Part shown: positions 16,511 to 24,500 of the stretch, piece after piece
Numbering within the stretch: the stretch's first letter is position 1
Layout of the letters: each line of letters starts with the position of its first letter
Origin: JAGORY01 sp964517585
Lineage (GTDB): Bacteria > Patescibacteriota > Gracilibacteria > Peribacterales > Peribacteraceae
Reading direction: 5' to 3'
Assembly: GCA_964517585.1 (NCBI GenBank)
Contig: CAZFCB010000003.1
Location: 1-47,316 of the forward strand
DNA length: 47,316 nt
The notes under the pieces: generated by a model
Database searches by the model: none
What the model saw: the letters and a program-made list of their open reading frames with translations, nothing else
Told to the model about the DNA's origin: nothing
Position numbers and translations under genes: made by a program

Positions 16511-16843
16511 ATGGCGACCATCGATGACTTCGGCAAAATTGATATCCGCGTTGGGAAAATTACCGATGTGCAAGATTTTCCAGAAGCAAGGAAGCCTGCC
16601 TACAAACTGACAATCGACTGTGGCTCAGAGATAGGATGTAAGCGCTCTTCAGCACAGATTGTGAAGAATTATTCCAAGGAGTCTCTCCTCGGAAGGCACG
16701 TTCTGTGCGTCGTAAATTTTCCTCCACGCCAAATTGGACCGTTTCTTTCGGAAGTTCTTACACTTGGCGTTCCGGATGCGAGCGGTGAGGTGGTCCTCTT
16801 GATGCCAGCTTCTGATGTGCCACTCGGCGGACGGATGTACTAG
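16511..16843 (+). CDS. csaA: CsaA-like tRNA-binding domain protein
   Basis: A 110-aa single EMAP/tRNA-binding OB-fold protein, the length of CsaA. Motifs seen: DFGKIDIRVGKI, the CsaA-type YKLTIDCG and KRSSAQI region, GRHVLCVVNFPPRQIGPFLSEVL, and a C-terminal LGGRMY dimer segment. CsaA has been described as an export chaperone and binds tRNA. TACACT at 16499-16504 ends 6 nt before the ATG, predicting a leaderless message. Confidence 0.9.
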   Translation: MATIDDFGKIDIRVGKITDVQDFPEARKPAYKLTIDCGSEIGCKRSSAQIVKNYSKESLLGRHVLCVVNFPPRQIGPFLSEVLTLGVPDASGEVVLLMPASDVPLGGRMY

Positions 16844-16928
16844 AAGTCCGAAATGCCTGTCTGTCCATTGTTTGACATCGCCAGATTGACGATAATCTTT
16901 CTACTATCGGTTTCCTCCCTCTTTTTTT

Positions 16929-18392
16929 ATGTCTCGCTCACGACGCTTTTTCATTCGTACACTTCCAGCAGTATTTTTGGCCGGAACGCTTTTCGGTTCG
17001 GGCATCACTTCAATTACTGCCGCATTTCGTGCTTCTGCCATCTTCCGTGATGTGCCAAGTACACATTACGCAGACGAAGCAATCGGTGAAATGTACCAGC
17101 TTGGCATTATCAAGGGCTTAGACAGTTCACACTTTGGCCCAGATGAACCTTTGACACGCGGACAAGCAGCACTTCTCTTTCAGCGTCTTCGAAACGAGCT
17201 GAAAGGAATCACATCGAGTGTTTCTAGCTCCAGAACGAGTACAAGCAGTAGTTCGTCTTCTCCTGTCAGTAGCTCAGAGAGCTCTTCTTCCTCATCTTCC
17301 TCGTATTCGTCATCGTATAATCCAGGAGGCCATATTCGTTTCAATGCAAACGAATTCAATGTCGATAAAAACGTTGCTACTGGCGAAGTAGTCATCACAA
17401 TCGTTCGTATTGGTGGCAATGCTGGAGCGGGCACGATTGACTATTCCTTCAGTGGTGGTACGGCGATTGCAGGGAAAAATTACACGCCTCTCTCTGGCAC
17501 TCTCTCGTTTGCAACGAAAGAGACGAGTAAGCAGGTCAAAATGAAAATATTTAACGATACAACGACGTCTGGTACGAAGACCGTCATGCTTACGCTCAAG
17601 AAGCCAACAGGAGCACTGGCACTCGGTGAGCCGAGTACCGTTACTCTCGACATCAACGATCCGAATGTGCCGACATCATCTTCTGGCATCTCGAGCAGTG
17701 TGAGCGCTGCTACAACCATATCGCTGAGCGCGAGTGGGTACGGAGTGTCCGAAAATGGCGGCTCGCTCACTATTACAGTGAATCGTACGGGTATCACGAC
17801 GAGTGTCGTTGGTGTTAACTATGCAACGGTGGATGGCACAGCAAAATCGGGCATCGACTTTTCATCTGCAGCTGGGACTTTCACATTTGCTGCCGGTGAA
17901 ACAGTGAAGACGTTTGCTGTCCCGATTTCAGATAATACATCAATCGAAGGCAGCCGAGTTTTTTCTGTTGTTCTCACGAATCCTACGGGTGGTGCAGCTC
18001 TTCTCACACAGAGCGCAAGTGTCACGATCAACGATAACGAAGCTGTGCCCATCATTGGAAGTGGCTCGATGAAGTTTAGTACTACTTCCTATACTGCTAC
18101 AGAAGCTGCCGGTCAGGCTATTATTACCGTTCAGCACATCGGTGGTTTTGGTGCGGCGACTGTGAACTATGCTACAAACGGTGGTTCTGCACTTGCAGGT
18201 TCTGACTACGCATCGACAAGCGGCACACTCAATTTTGCCGCTGGCGAAACAAGCAAAGTCTTTATCATCCCCATCTATGGTGATTCCGTCGTAGATCCCG
18301 GAGAAACAGTCTACATGAGCCTGAGTAATCCTACGGGTGGTACGACCCTCTCGGACCCAAGTTCAGCAACACTCACTATCGGAGAGAATTAG
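16929..18392 (+). CDS. Cell-surface protein with SLH domain and three Calx-beta repeats
   Basis: A 487-aa exported protein. It has an N-terminal signal peptide (RSRRFF then a hydrophobic core, about residues 5-33), one S-layer homology domain (about 38-93, FRDVPSTHYADEAI..GIIKG..FGPDEPLTRGQAALL), a serine-rich linker (about 97-130), and three Calx-beta-type domains (about 132-247, 259-370, 377-487). The SLH domain would tether it to cell-wall polymer; Calx-beta domains bind calcium and often mediate adhesion. The start is preceded by a pyrimidine-rich leader with no Shine-Dalgarno; TACTAT near 16902 is a possible -10. A terminator follows. Confidence 0.9.
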   Translation: MSRSRRFFIRTLPAVFLAGTLFGSGITSITAAFRASAIFRDVPSTHYADEAIGEMYQLGIIKGLDSSHFGPDEPLTRGQAALLFQRLRNELKGITSSVSSSRTSTSSSSSSPVSSSESSSSSSSSYSSSYNPGGHIRFNANEFNVDKNVATGEVVITIVRIGGNAGAGTIDYSFSGGTAIAGKNYTPLSGTLSFATKETSKQVKMKIFNDTTTSGTKTVMLTLKKPTGALALGEPSTVTLDINDPNVPTSSSGISSSVSAATTISLSASGYGVSENGGSLTITVNRTGITTSVVGVNYATVDGTAKSGIDFSSAAGTFTFAAGETVKTFAVPISDNTSIEGSRVFSVVLTNPTGGAALLTQSASVTINDNEAVPIIGSGSMKFSTTSYTATEAAGQAIITVQHIGGFGAATVNYATNGGSALAGSDYASTSGTLNFAAGETSKVFIIPIYGDSVVDPGETVYMSLSNPTGGTTLSDPSSATLTIGEN

Positions 18393-18418
18393 ATATTGTA
18401 AGGAAAGCATAAAAAAGA

Positions 18419-18446
18419 AAGGACGTCACAGAGGCGTCCTTTTTTA
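18419..18446 (+). terminator. Rho-independent terminator of SLH/Calx-beta gene
   Basis: Stem AGGACG (18420-18425) with CGTCCT (18435-18440), 9-nt loop, followed by a T-run to 18445. It lies about 27 nt after the stop codon. Confidence 0.85.
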
Positions 18447-18452
18447 GGTCCT

Positions 18453-18552
18453 NNNNNNNNNNNNNNNNNNNNNNNNNNNNNNNNNNNNNNNNNNNNNNNN
18501 NNNNNNNNNNNNNNNNNNNNNNNNNNNNNNNNNNNNNNNNNNNNNNNNNNNN
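18453..18552. other. Assembly gap (100 N)
   Basis: Exactly 100 N between two convergent genes, so the true spacing is unknown. The flanks read AGGTCCT and CCTAACG. Sequence just before the gap is a terminator. The uppP stop lies just after it. Confidence 0.95.
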
Positions 18553-18553
18553 C

Positions 18554-19327
18554 CTAACGAAGAATAAATGCCCACACGACGATGGCCAAAACAATGCGGT
18601 ATACACCGAAAGATGCAAAAGTGTTCGTTCGGACAAACGAGAGCAACCAACGGATGACCATGTATGCTGTGATGAATGCCGTGACGAAACCAATGCCAAA
18701 CATCTGGATGTCGTGTACAGAAAGCGATCCTCCTGATTTGAGTAGATCCAAACCTGTTGCAGCTGCCATCGTTGGAATGGCGAGGAGAAATGAGAAATCT
18801 ACGATCGTACTCCGACGTATGCCTATCGCCATGCCACAGATGACTGTTGCAGCAGATCTCGACACACCAGGAATAAGTGCGAGAGCCTGAGCGGTTCCGA
18901 TCATGATTGCTTGTGAAATCGTAATGTCTTTCACATCACAGACGGTCAACGGTGTTTCTTTATGAAACTGTTCAAATACAATGAGAATGAAGCCGCCGAT
19001 ACCGAGCGAGAGCGCCACGATTGCGATATTTCCGAGCAAGTACGCTTTGACAATGCCGTGCAACAGAAGTCCGATGACAGCTGTTGGAACGAAGGCTACG
19101 CTGACTGTGAGCCACAGTCTTCGGTTTCCTATAATCATTTTCCAGTAGACCAGAACAGCAGCAGCTATTGCTCCCAGTTGAATAGCGATATCAAAACTCT
19201 TCAGTACTTCCGTATCAGGAAGACCGAGAACGTGACCAGCAAGAATGAGGTGACCTGTCGATGAAATAGGTAGAAACTCCGTGACACCTTCCACGATGCC
19301 GAGTACGAAGGCAGACAGAAAAGACAT
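18554..19327 (-). CDS. uppP: Undecaprenyl-diphosphatase
   Basis: Dephosphorylates undecaprenyl diphosphate to the monophosphate carrier used for cell-wall and glycan assembly. At 257 aa it is close to the usual 265-275. Signature motifs: EGVTEFLPISSTGHLIL near the N-terminus and the second active-site segment PGVSRSAATVICGMAIG. About eight membrane helices. It is the last gene of an operon glyA-undecaprenol kinase-uppP; its ATG lies 2 nt after the kinase stop. It ends at the edge of an assembly gap, but the stop codon is present. Confidence 0.95.
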   Translation of the reverse strand: MSFLSAFVLGIVEGVTEFLPISSTGHLILAGHVLGLPDTEVLKSFDIAIQLGAIAAAVLVYWKMIIGNRRLWLTVSVAFVPTAVIGLLLHGIVKAYLLGNIAIVALSLGIGGFILIVFEQFHKETPLTVCDVKDITISQAIMIGTAQALALIPGVSRSAATVICGMAIGIRRSTIVDFSFLLAIPTMAAATGLDLLKSGGSLSVHDIQMFGIGFVTAFITAYMVIRWLLSFVRTNTFASFGVYRIVLAIVVWAFILR

Positions 19328-19329
19328 AG

Positions 19330-19731
19330 TTAATCAAGAATGCCTGGTGCGGATTGCATCATGAAGATGTGTGCTGAGAGCAGTGAACCAAGTATGAGAA
19401 CGACGACAAGTAGAGCAACGAGAGAAGCGGCCGCAGCGATGTCTTTCGCTTGCTTGATGCCAAGATGGTAGTGGCCGCTGTGTCGAGTTTTCTGCGTGTC
19501 GTCAATTGCATCTCCCACTCTCTCAATCGCCGTATTCAGAAGTTCAACTATGAGAAAGCCTGCTGCAGTGAGTGTGACAATAATCCATTCAGTCATCCAG
19601 AAACCGAGACTAATGCCGATGAGTGCGTACACAATTAGGCCAATGAGAAACTGCTGAATGTTTCGTTCCTCACGAATGGCATGATGGAGTCCGCTGAGAG
19701 CAAAGCCCATGCTACGGACGATTCGCTTCAT
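19330..19731 (-). CDS. dgkA: Diacylglycerol/undecaprenol kinase (DgkA family)
   Basis: A 133-aa membrane protein with three transmembrane helices and the family signature ELLNTAIERVGD, plus AKDIAAAASLV with the conserved Lys-Asp. Gram-positive-type members phosphorylate undecaprenol; together with uppP next door that would give two routes to undecaprenyl phosphate. Its ATG overlaps the glyA stop by 4 nt (ATGA), so the genes are translationally coupled. Confidence 0.92.
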   Translation of the reverse strand: MKRIVRSMGFALSGLHHAIREERNIQQFLIGLIVYALIGISLGFWMTEWIIVTLTAAGFLIVELLNTAIERVGDAIDDTQKTRHSGHYHLGIKQAKDIAAAASLVALLVVVLILGSLLSAHIFMMQSAPGILD

Positions 19732-20993
19732 GCCGAGATACCCGGAACGGGGAATTGTCGGCAGAAAGCCATTACTTCTTTTTGGAGACTTGCTATGAAA
19801 CTTTCGTCAGCACGCTTTTCTACTGCTTGAAGCATGAAATCAGCGAGGATTTCCATGTCTACTTCTTTCATGCCGCGCGTTGTGATCGCCGGAGTGCCAA
19901 GACGTACACCAGATGGATCCATAGGTTTTCGTGTGTCGTTTGCGATCATGTTTTTGTTCAGAGTAATGCCTACTGTATCGAGTACATTCTCAACATCGCC
20001 ACCACCAATACCAAATGACGTGACGCAGTCGATGAGCATGAGATGATTATCCGTGCCGTTCGTGACGAGTTTTACATTCTTTTTCATGAGGTAGCTTGCC
20101 AAATGCTTACTGTTTTTGACGACCTGATGTGCATATTCCTTGAATTCTGGCTTCAGTGCCTCGCCAAATGCTACGGCCTTGGCTGCAACCATCTGCATGA
20201 TCGGTCCGCCCTGAAAACCAGGGAATATGGACTTATCCATCTTCTTCCCAAGCTCTGGATCTCTGCAAAGGATCATGCCGCCACGAGGTCCACGTAGTGT
20301 TTTATGCGTTGTTGTCGTGATCACATCGAAGCCGTCATCAAAAGGATTTCTTGCAGCTTTACCTGCAATAAGACCAGCGATGTGCGCCATATCCGCGACG
20401 GTGATGGCACCAACTTCGTCTGCTATTGCCTTCATACGCGCGTAATTGAGTTCACGTGGATAAGCAGAAAATCCTGCAAGAATAATTTTTGGCCTCTCTT
20501 TTTTCGCTACTGCAAGCATTTCATCATAATCGATTTCGCCGGTTTCAACGTCCTTCATTTTATAACGGACGAATTTGAAGATTTTTGTGAGATATGTCAC
20601 CGGATGACCATGGGTGAGATGACCGCCATGTGAGAGATCCATGCCCATGACCGTATCCCCAGGTTCTAGTAATGCAAAATACATCGCGACGTTCGCAGGC
20701 GCTCCTGCATGTGGCTGTACGTTGGCATGTCCGCAATCAAAGAGTTGCTTAGCTCTTTCGATGGCAAGATTCTCCACGATATCCGTATATTCCTGCCCTC
20801 CGTAGTAACGTTTTCCAGGGTAGCCTTCCGAATATTTGTTGTTGAACACTGACCCCATGACTTCAAGGACGGCTGGTGAAACGTAGTTTTCTGAGGCGAT
20901 GAGCTCTACACCGTCTGTTTGGCGCTTCATTTCACCGAAAAGGGCTTTATAGATGACTGGGTCGAAGTTTTCGAGGTTGGAGTACGTTGGCAT
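19728..20993 (-). CDS. glyA: Serine hydroxymethyltransferase
   Basis: PLP enzyme converting serine plus tetrahydrofolate to glycine plus methylene-THF. At 421 aa it has the normal length. Motifs: ELIASENYVS, GYPGKRYYGG, ADMAHIAGLIAG, and the PLP-lysine site TTTTHKTLRGPRGG. TACACT (21000-21005, minus strand) ends 6 nt before the ATG; this -10 is formed by a repeat of GTGTAAAGTGAAAA. The 5-formyl-THF cyclo-ligase gene lies just upstream on the same strand, another folate enzyme. Confidence 0.96.
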   Translation of the reverse strand: MPTYSNLENFDPVIYKALFGEMKRQTDGVELIASENYVSPAVLEVMGSVFNNKYSEGYPGKRYYGGQEYTDIVENLAIERAKQLFDCGHANVQPHAGAPANVAMYFALLEPGDTVMGMDLSHGGHLTHGHPVTYLTKIFKFVRYKMKDVETGEIDYDEMLAVAKKERPKIILAGFSAYPRELNYARMKAIADEVGAITVADMAHIAGLIAGKAARNPFDDGFDVITTTTHKTLRGPRGGMILCRDPELGKKMDKSIFPGFQGGPIMQMVAAKAVAFGEALKPEFKEYAHQVVKNSKHLASYLMKKNVKLVTNGTDNHLMLIDCVTSFGIGGGDVENVLDTVGITLNKNMIANDTRKPMDPSGVRLGTPAITTRGMKEVDMEILADFMLQAVEKRADESFIASLQKEVMAFCRQFPVPGISA

Positions 20994-21041
20994 ACACGGA
21001 GTGTAAAGTGAAAAGTGTAAAGTGAAAAGTCAGAGATACGT
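20994..21041. repeat. Short direct repeats carrying the glyA -10
   Basis: GTGTAAAGTGAAAA occurs twice in tandem (from about 21001 and 21015). The rightmost unit for the minus strand contributes the TACACT hexamer 6 nt before the glyA ATG. Confidence 0.7.
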
Positions 21042-21644
21042 CTATGGATGTATGCCTCTTCGTACAACGGTTTTATCCCCCTTCTTCCAGAGGCCTTTTG
21101 CCGTGAGGACGATGCCGACGGAGCGATCGTGTGATTCGAGAGGCAGTTCGCTCTGGAGCTGGCAATCAAAGCATATGCCGATAGTTTTTGTTGTTGGGTT
21201 TCTTGTCATCTGCTTGTCGATCCAACGGTCATAGCCTCCGTTGCCTCTGCCCATGCGTAGTCCTTCACGGGTAAAAGCTCTGCCGGGTACAATCACAATG
21301 GCTATTGTCGATTCATCAATAGGATTATCTGCTGAAGGCTCGAGGATATTGCTCACAGGATTTCTCGTGACATCGTCTAGTGATCGGATTTGATGCATTG
21401 TCATGTTATTACCTTCGACTTTACCTATACAGATGACGTTTTTTTTCTCTAAAAGTTCCGTGAGAAGCGGTCGGATATCCGGTTCATCCATGTACGGAGA
21501 AAAAGCTGCAATGATTGTAGGAGATGAGGGAAGAAGTTTTCGAAGTTCACGTACAATAATCTGACTTTCAACCCGACGATCATTCTCGGTCATCTTCGAC
21601 AGTCGCTCTTTGATTGCCTGGCGCAGTCTTACTTTGGTCTCCAT
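21042..21644 (-). CDS. 5-formyltetrahydrofolate cyclo-ligase
   Basis: A 200-aa enzyme that returns 5-formyl-THF to the active folate pool using ATP. The family signature RMGRGNGGYDR is present at about residues 130-140; the N-terminal K/R-rich helix and the PDIRPLL region also fit. TATACT (21651-21656, minus strand) ends 6 nt before the ATG, a leaderless-type start. It lies upstream of glyA on the same strand; GlyA can produce 5-formyl-THF as a side reaction, so the pairing makes sense. Confidence 0.92.
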   Translation of the reverse strand: METKVRLRQAIKERLSKMTENDRRVESQIIVRELRKLLPSSPTIIAAFSPYMDEPDIRPLLTELLEKKNVICIGKVEGNNMTMHQIRSLDDVTRNPVSNILEPSADNPIDESTIAIVIVPGRAFTREGLRMGRGNGGYDRWIDKQMTRNPTTKTIGICFDCQLQSELPLESHDRSVGIVLTAKGLWKKGDKTVVRRGIHP

Positions 21645-21650
21645 AGGACG

Positions 21651-21656
21651 AGTATA
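21651..21656 (-). promoter_or_regulatory. -10 box of 5-formyl-THF cyclo-ligase gene
   Basis: TATACT on the minus strand, 6 nt before the ATG. Confidence 0.65.
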
Positions 21657-21664
21657 ACGGAGAT

Positions 21665-21740
21665 CGTATTACGAATAGCGAATGATTTGGTCAGTTCGAC
21701 ATTCGGCATTCGGTATTCGGTATTCCATATTCGTTGGAAA
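21665..21740. repeat. Intergenic ATTCG-type degenerate repeats
   Basis: Runs of CATTCGG, TATTCGG and TATTCCATATTCG at about 21698-21734, the same heptamer family as at 4764, 10943 and 27940. They lie between the dnaX stop and the promoter of the cyclo-ligase gene. Confidence 0.7.
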
Positions 21741-21742
21741 GA

Positions 21743-23188
21743 TTAAAACCCGCCAAATACTTCTGCGGCTGCCTCCACCAAGTCAGTAGCGGGTCCTGTA
21801 TTTGCTACTGCAGTTTTTTCCAGTACACAGAGAATGCGCACCGGTTTTTTAAAGATGTCTAACAATGCTTCCTCTACGCTGCGACTCGCTTTTGTATCGG
21901 CAATTTTATCTCTGTGGAAGCTCGATGCGAATGCGAGGCGAATCGTACTTCCTTCAACGGCGACAATCGTAGAATCTTTCAAGCTCATGCGGACCGATGG
22001 CGGGGTGACGGCTTTCCCCACAGCATCCCAATGCTTGAGAACGTTATCGAGAGTGAGCTCGTCAACATCAATTGCTGCAGATTTCTTCGCTGTACCCTCG
22101 GTTTTTGGAAGAGCAGGGGTGCTCGGAACAGCAATGCGGGGGCTTGCTGCTGCAGCTGGTCGTTCAATACTTTTTGGAGTATTCGTCGCGTCCATGCAGA
22201 GTGAAACGAGTACAGATTCCAGCACAAGTCCTGGCATCGGTGATGTACGCATATCTTTAAGAGCGGACAGTACAATGTCTGACATGGCGATAAACGCAGC
22301 AGGAGATTTCTGTTGTTCGATTGCTTCGTGCATTTGAGACCGCATGAGCGTGAGCAAGTCTACCGCTACAGAATCGAGAGGAACATTGGCGTCTTCCATC
22401 TCTTGTACAAGTGCCGTCATTGCTTTGATGTCCTTTGAGGCTATGGCCAGAGCAATGTCTTCAATAAACACGGCAGAAGTCTTGCCGATCCGTTCTGTGA
22501 CGCTTGAGAGCGTAATTTTTTCTTCAGATCGGAGCTGATCCATGAGTGCAATACCATCTCGGAAACTGCCTGAAGCATGCCGTGCTATTGCGCGCAGTGC
22601 TTCACGATCTATTTTGATGTGCTCTTGATCGGCAATGTATTGGAGACGACGAATGATGTCCTCATCCTTGACTCTTTTGAAGAGAAATCGTTGGCATCGT
22701 GACTGAATTGTATCGGGGACTTTGTGGAGTTCCGTCGTTGCGAGAATGAAGTAGGCGTAATCCGGTGGCTCCTCCAGTGTCTTCAGCAGTGCATTGAAGG
22801 CTTCTTTTGTGAGCATGTGCACCTCGTCAATGATGTAGACCTTTGCCAAAGAAACTACGGGTGAGAAGTTAATTTTTTCGATCAAATCACGCACATCGTC
22901 GATGCGACGATTACTTGCCGCGTCAATTTCAACGAGATCGACAAGTGAGCCATTGTCGATCTCATGGATCATATGTTTTCGTATTGTTTCATCAGTGATG
23001 CCCTGTAGCAGTATCGTCTTTGCCATGATGCGGGCTACCGATGTCTTGCCCGTTCCACGGCTACCGCAGAGTAAGTATGCATGCGAAATCCTTCCTTGCG
23101 AGACCGCTTGTTCAAGCGTCGTGACAACGTGATCTTGTCCGACGACATCGGCGAAGTTTTGCGGCCGGTATGTTAGATATAACGCCAT
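21743..23188 (-). CDS. dnaX: DNA polymerase III subunit gamma/tau, lacking the zinc site
   Basis: Clamp-loader ATPase subunit, 481 aa. Motifs: YRPQNFADVVGQ, Walker A GSRGTGKTS, EIDAASNRRIDDVRDL, Walker B IIDEVHMLTKEAFNALLKTLEEPP, SRCQRFLF and the sensor GSFRDGIALMDQL. The four cysteines that normally bind zinc between Walker A and EIDAAS are all absent; that segment reads as a zinc-free helix-like stretch of similar length. The C-terminus has a tau-like domain after a proline/alanine-rich linker. TATAGT (23197-23202, minus strand) lies 8 nt before the ATG. Confidence 0.93.
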   Translation of the reverse strand: MALYLTYRPQNFADVVGQDHVVTTLEQAVSQGRISHAYLLCGSRGTGKTSVARIMAKTILLQGITDETIRKHMIHEIDNGSLVDLVEIDAASNRRIDDVRDLIEKINFSPVVSLAKVYIIDEVHMLTKEAFNALLKTLEEPPDYAYFILATTELHKVPDTIQSRCQRFLFKRVKDEDIIRRLQYIADQEHIKIDREALRAIARHASGSFRDGIALMDQLRSEEKITLSSVTERIGKTSAVFIEDIALAIASKDIKAMTALVQEMEDANVPLDSVAVDLLTLMRSQMHEAIEQQKSPAAFIAMSDIVLSALKDMRTSPMPGLVLESVLVSLCMDATNTPKSIERPAAAASPRIAVPSTPALPKTEGTAKKSAAIDVDELTLDNVLKHWDAVGKAVTPPSVRMSLKDSTIVAVEGSTIRLAFASSFHRDKIADTKASRSVEEALLDIFKKPVRILCVLEKTAVANTGPATDLVEAAAEVFGGF

Positions 23189-23281
23189 GGAGTACGACTA
23201 TAAATTGAATATGTACCATGGAACAAGGAAAATGTAGTACAATCGCCTTGATTTCCGATTTCTAACTTTTTCTTCATTCCT

Positions 23282-23887
23282 ATGCGCTTCAAAGGATTCT
23301 CACTCATGATTGCCGGATGTCTTATCCTTGTTGCTTGTGGGGTTGATACGAGCGGCTTGAGTGCCGATTCTTCTCGAACTGCTTTAGGGTCAGAAACCGC
23401 ACTCGTGACGGTCACTGAGTATGGCGATCTCCAGTGTCCTGCGTGCAAAGCAGCGCATACGTTGCTCACAAAGCCAATTCTGTCGCAGTACGAAGGGAAG
23501 ATTCGGTTTGTTTTTAAGCATTTCCCACTTCAAGCTATCCATGTGTATGCCTTAGAGGCAGCGGAAGCGACTGAATGTGCTGCGGATCAGGGGAAGTTCT
23601 GGGAGTTTTACGATATCACGTATGAAAAGCAAAAAGATCTCAAGAGCTCTGCATTGCGCGACTGGGCTGCTGAACTCACACTCGATACAGCGCTCTTTGA
23701 TCGTTGTGTGAAGTCACGAATTAAGAAGAAGACAATTCTTGCGGATGAAGCTGAGGGTGCAAAGAAAGGCGTCAATTCCACGCCTACATACTTCGTGAAC
23801 GATGTCCGCGTATCCAGTAACACCATCGAGGCACTCTCCGCAGCTATTGATGCCGCGCTTAAGAACGCGAAGCAAATCCCTCTCTAA
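23282..23887 (+). CDS. DsbA-family thiol oxidoreductase lipoprotein
   Basis: A 201-aa exported protein. The N-terminal signal ends in lipobox LVAC, with Cys about residue 19, so it should be a lipoprotein facing outside the membrane. The thioredoxin fold with an inserted helical domain carries the active site CPAC in YGDLQCPACKAAH, and the cis-Pro segment NSTPTYFVN. It resembles DsbA/BdbD proteins that introduce or reshuffle disulfides in exported proteins. A TACAAT at about 23238 would give a pyrimidine-rich leader of about 35 nt. Its stop overlaps that of the convergent DM13 gene. Confidence 0.9.
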   Translation: MRFKGFSLMIAGCLILVACGVDTSGLSADSSRTALGSETALVTVTEYGDLQCPACKAAHTLLTKPILSQYEGKIRFVFKHFPLQAIHVYALEAAEATECAADQGKFWEFYDITYEKQKDLKSSALRDWAAELTLDTALFDRCVKSRIKKKTILADEAEGAKKGVNSTPTYFVNDVRVSSNTIEALSAAIDAALKNAKQIPL

Positions 23888-24459
23888 TACGTTCGTGAGA
23901 TTTGTGCGAATCCGTAGATCATTTTGAGGCGTGTGTCATAGAGCACGAATGAACGGAGTTTTTCCGGATCGCCGGTCGACACTTTGTACTGTTGTTGACC
24001 ATACGCTGCCTGGAGTGGGCCTAGGTCCATTGCTGTATCGTCAGGGAAGTCAGCATCGCGCGGGTCGATGACGGTTGAGAGGTAGATGTGTAGCGAAGGC
24101 CCTGGGCTTGTTGCAAAGTCTGAGGAGAGAAAAAGTGTTTTATCAATGAGCAGGACATAACCAAGTACGCTCGCTTTCATGGAGATAATTCCGCCAATGA
24201 GACCCTTGTTCTGACGCTTTTGAGCGCGTTCGGAGATGTCTTTACCTTTTTCGATCTCATCTTCAATGAGTGTTCGCATAGATGCGTCCTCAAGTATCGG
24301 GTCATTATTGATGATAAATTTTGCCATCGTATCTGCGAGTTCGTCACCGTAGCGTGATGCCGTGAGAGGATTTTCGTTCTGAGATTCGATGCTGAGTGGT
24401 GCCGGAGCACACGCAGTGAGTAGGAGCACAGTAGCCGGAAGAAGAAGGGTGATGCGCAT
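23884..24459 (-). CDS. DM13-domain lipoprotein
   Basis: A 191-aa exported protein. The ATG at 24459 gives a compact signal peptide ending in lipobox LLTAC; an in-frame ATG at 24477 would add six residues. The C-terminal about 100 residues match the DM13 pattern: LFLSSDF..SPGPSLHIYLS, then DLGPLQAAYGQQQYKV and FVLYDTRLKMIYGFAQI. DM13 domains have been proposed to take part in redox or cell-surface adhesion; the role here is unknown. It is convergent with the DsbA-like gene and shares 4 nt with it. Confidence 0.8.
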   Translation of the reverse strand: MRITLLLPATVLLLTACAPAPLSIESQNENPLTASRYGDELADTMAKFIINNDPILEDASMRTLIEDEIEKGKDISERAQKRQNKGLIGGIISMKASVLGYVLLIDKTLFLSSDFATSPGPSLHIYLSTVIDPRDADFPDDTAMDLGPLQAAYGQQQYKVSTGDPEKLRSFVLYDTRLKMIYGFAQISRTY

Positions 24460-24500
24460 AGGAGCGTTATTGTTCACATCTACTCGTCACTTGGCAAGAG

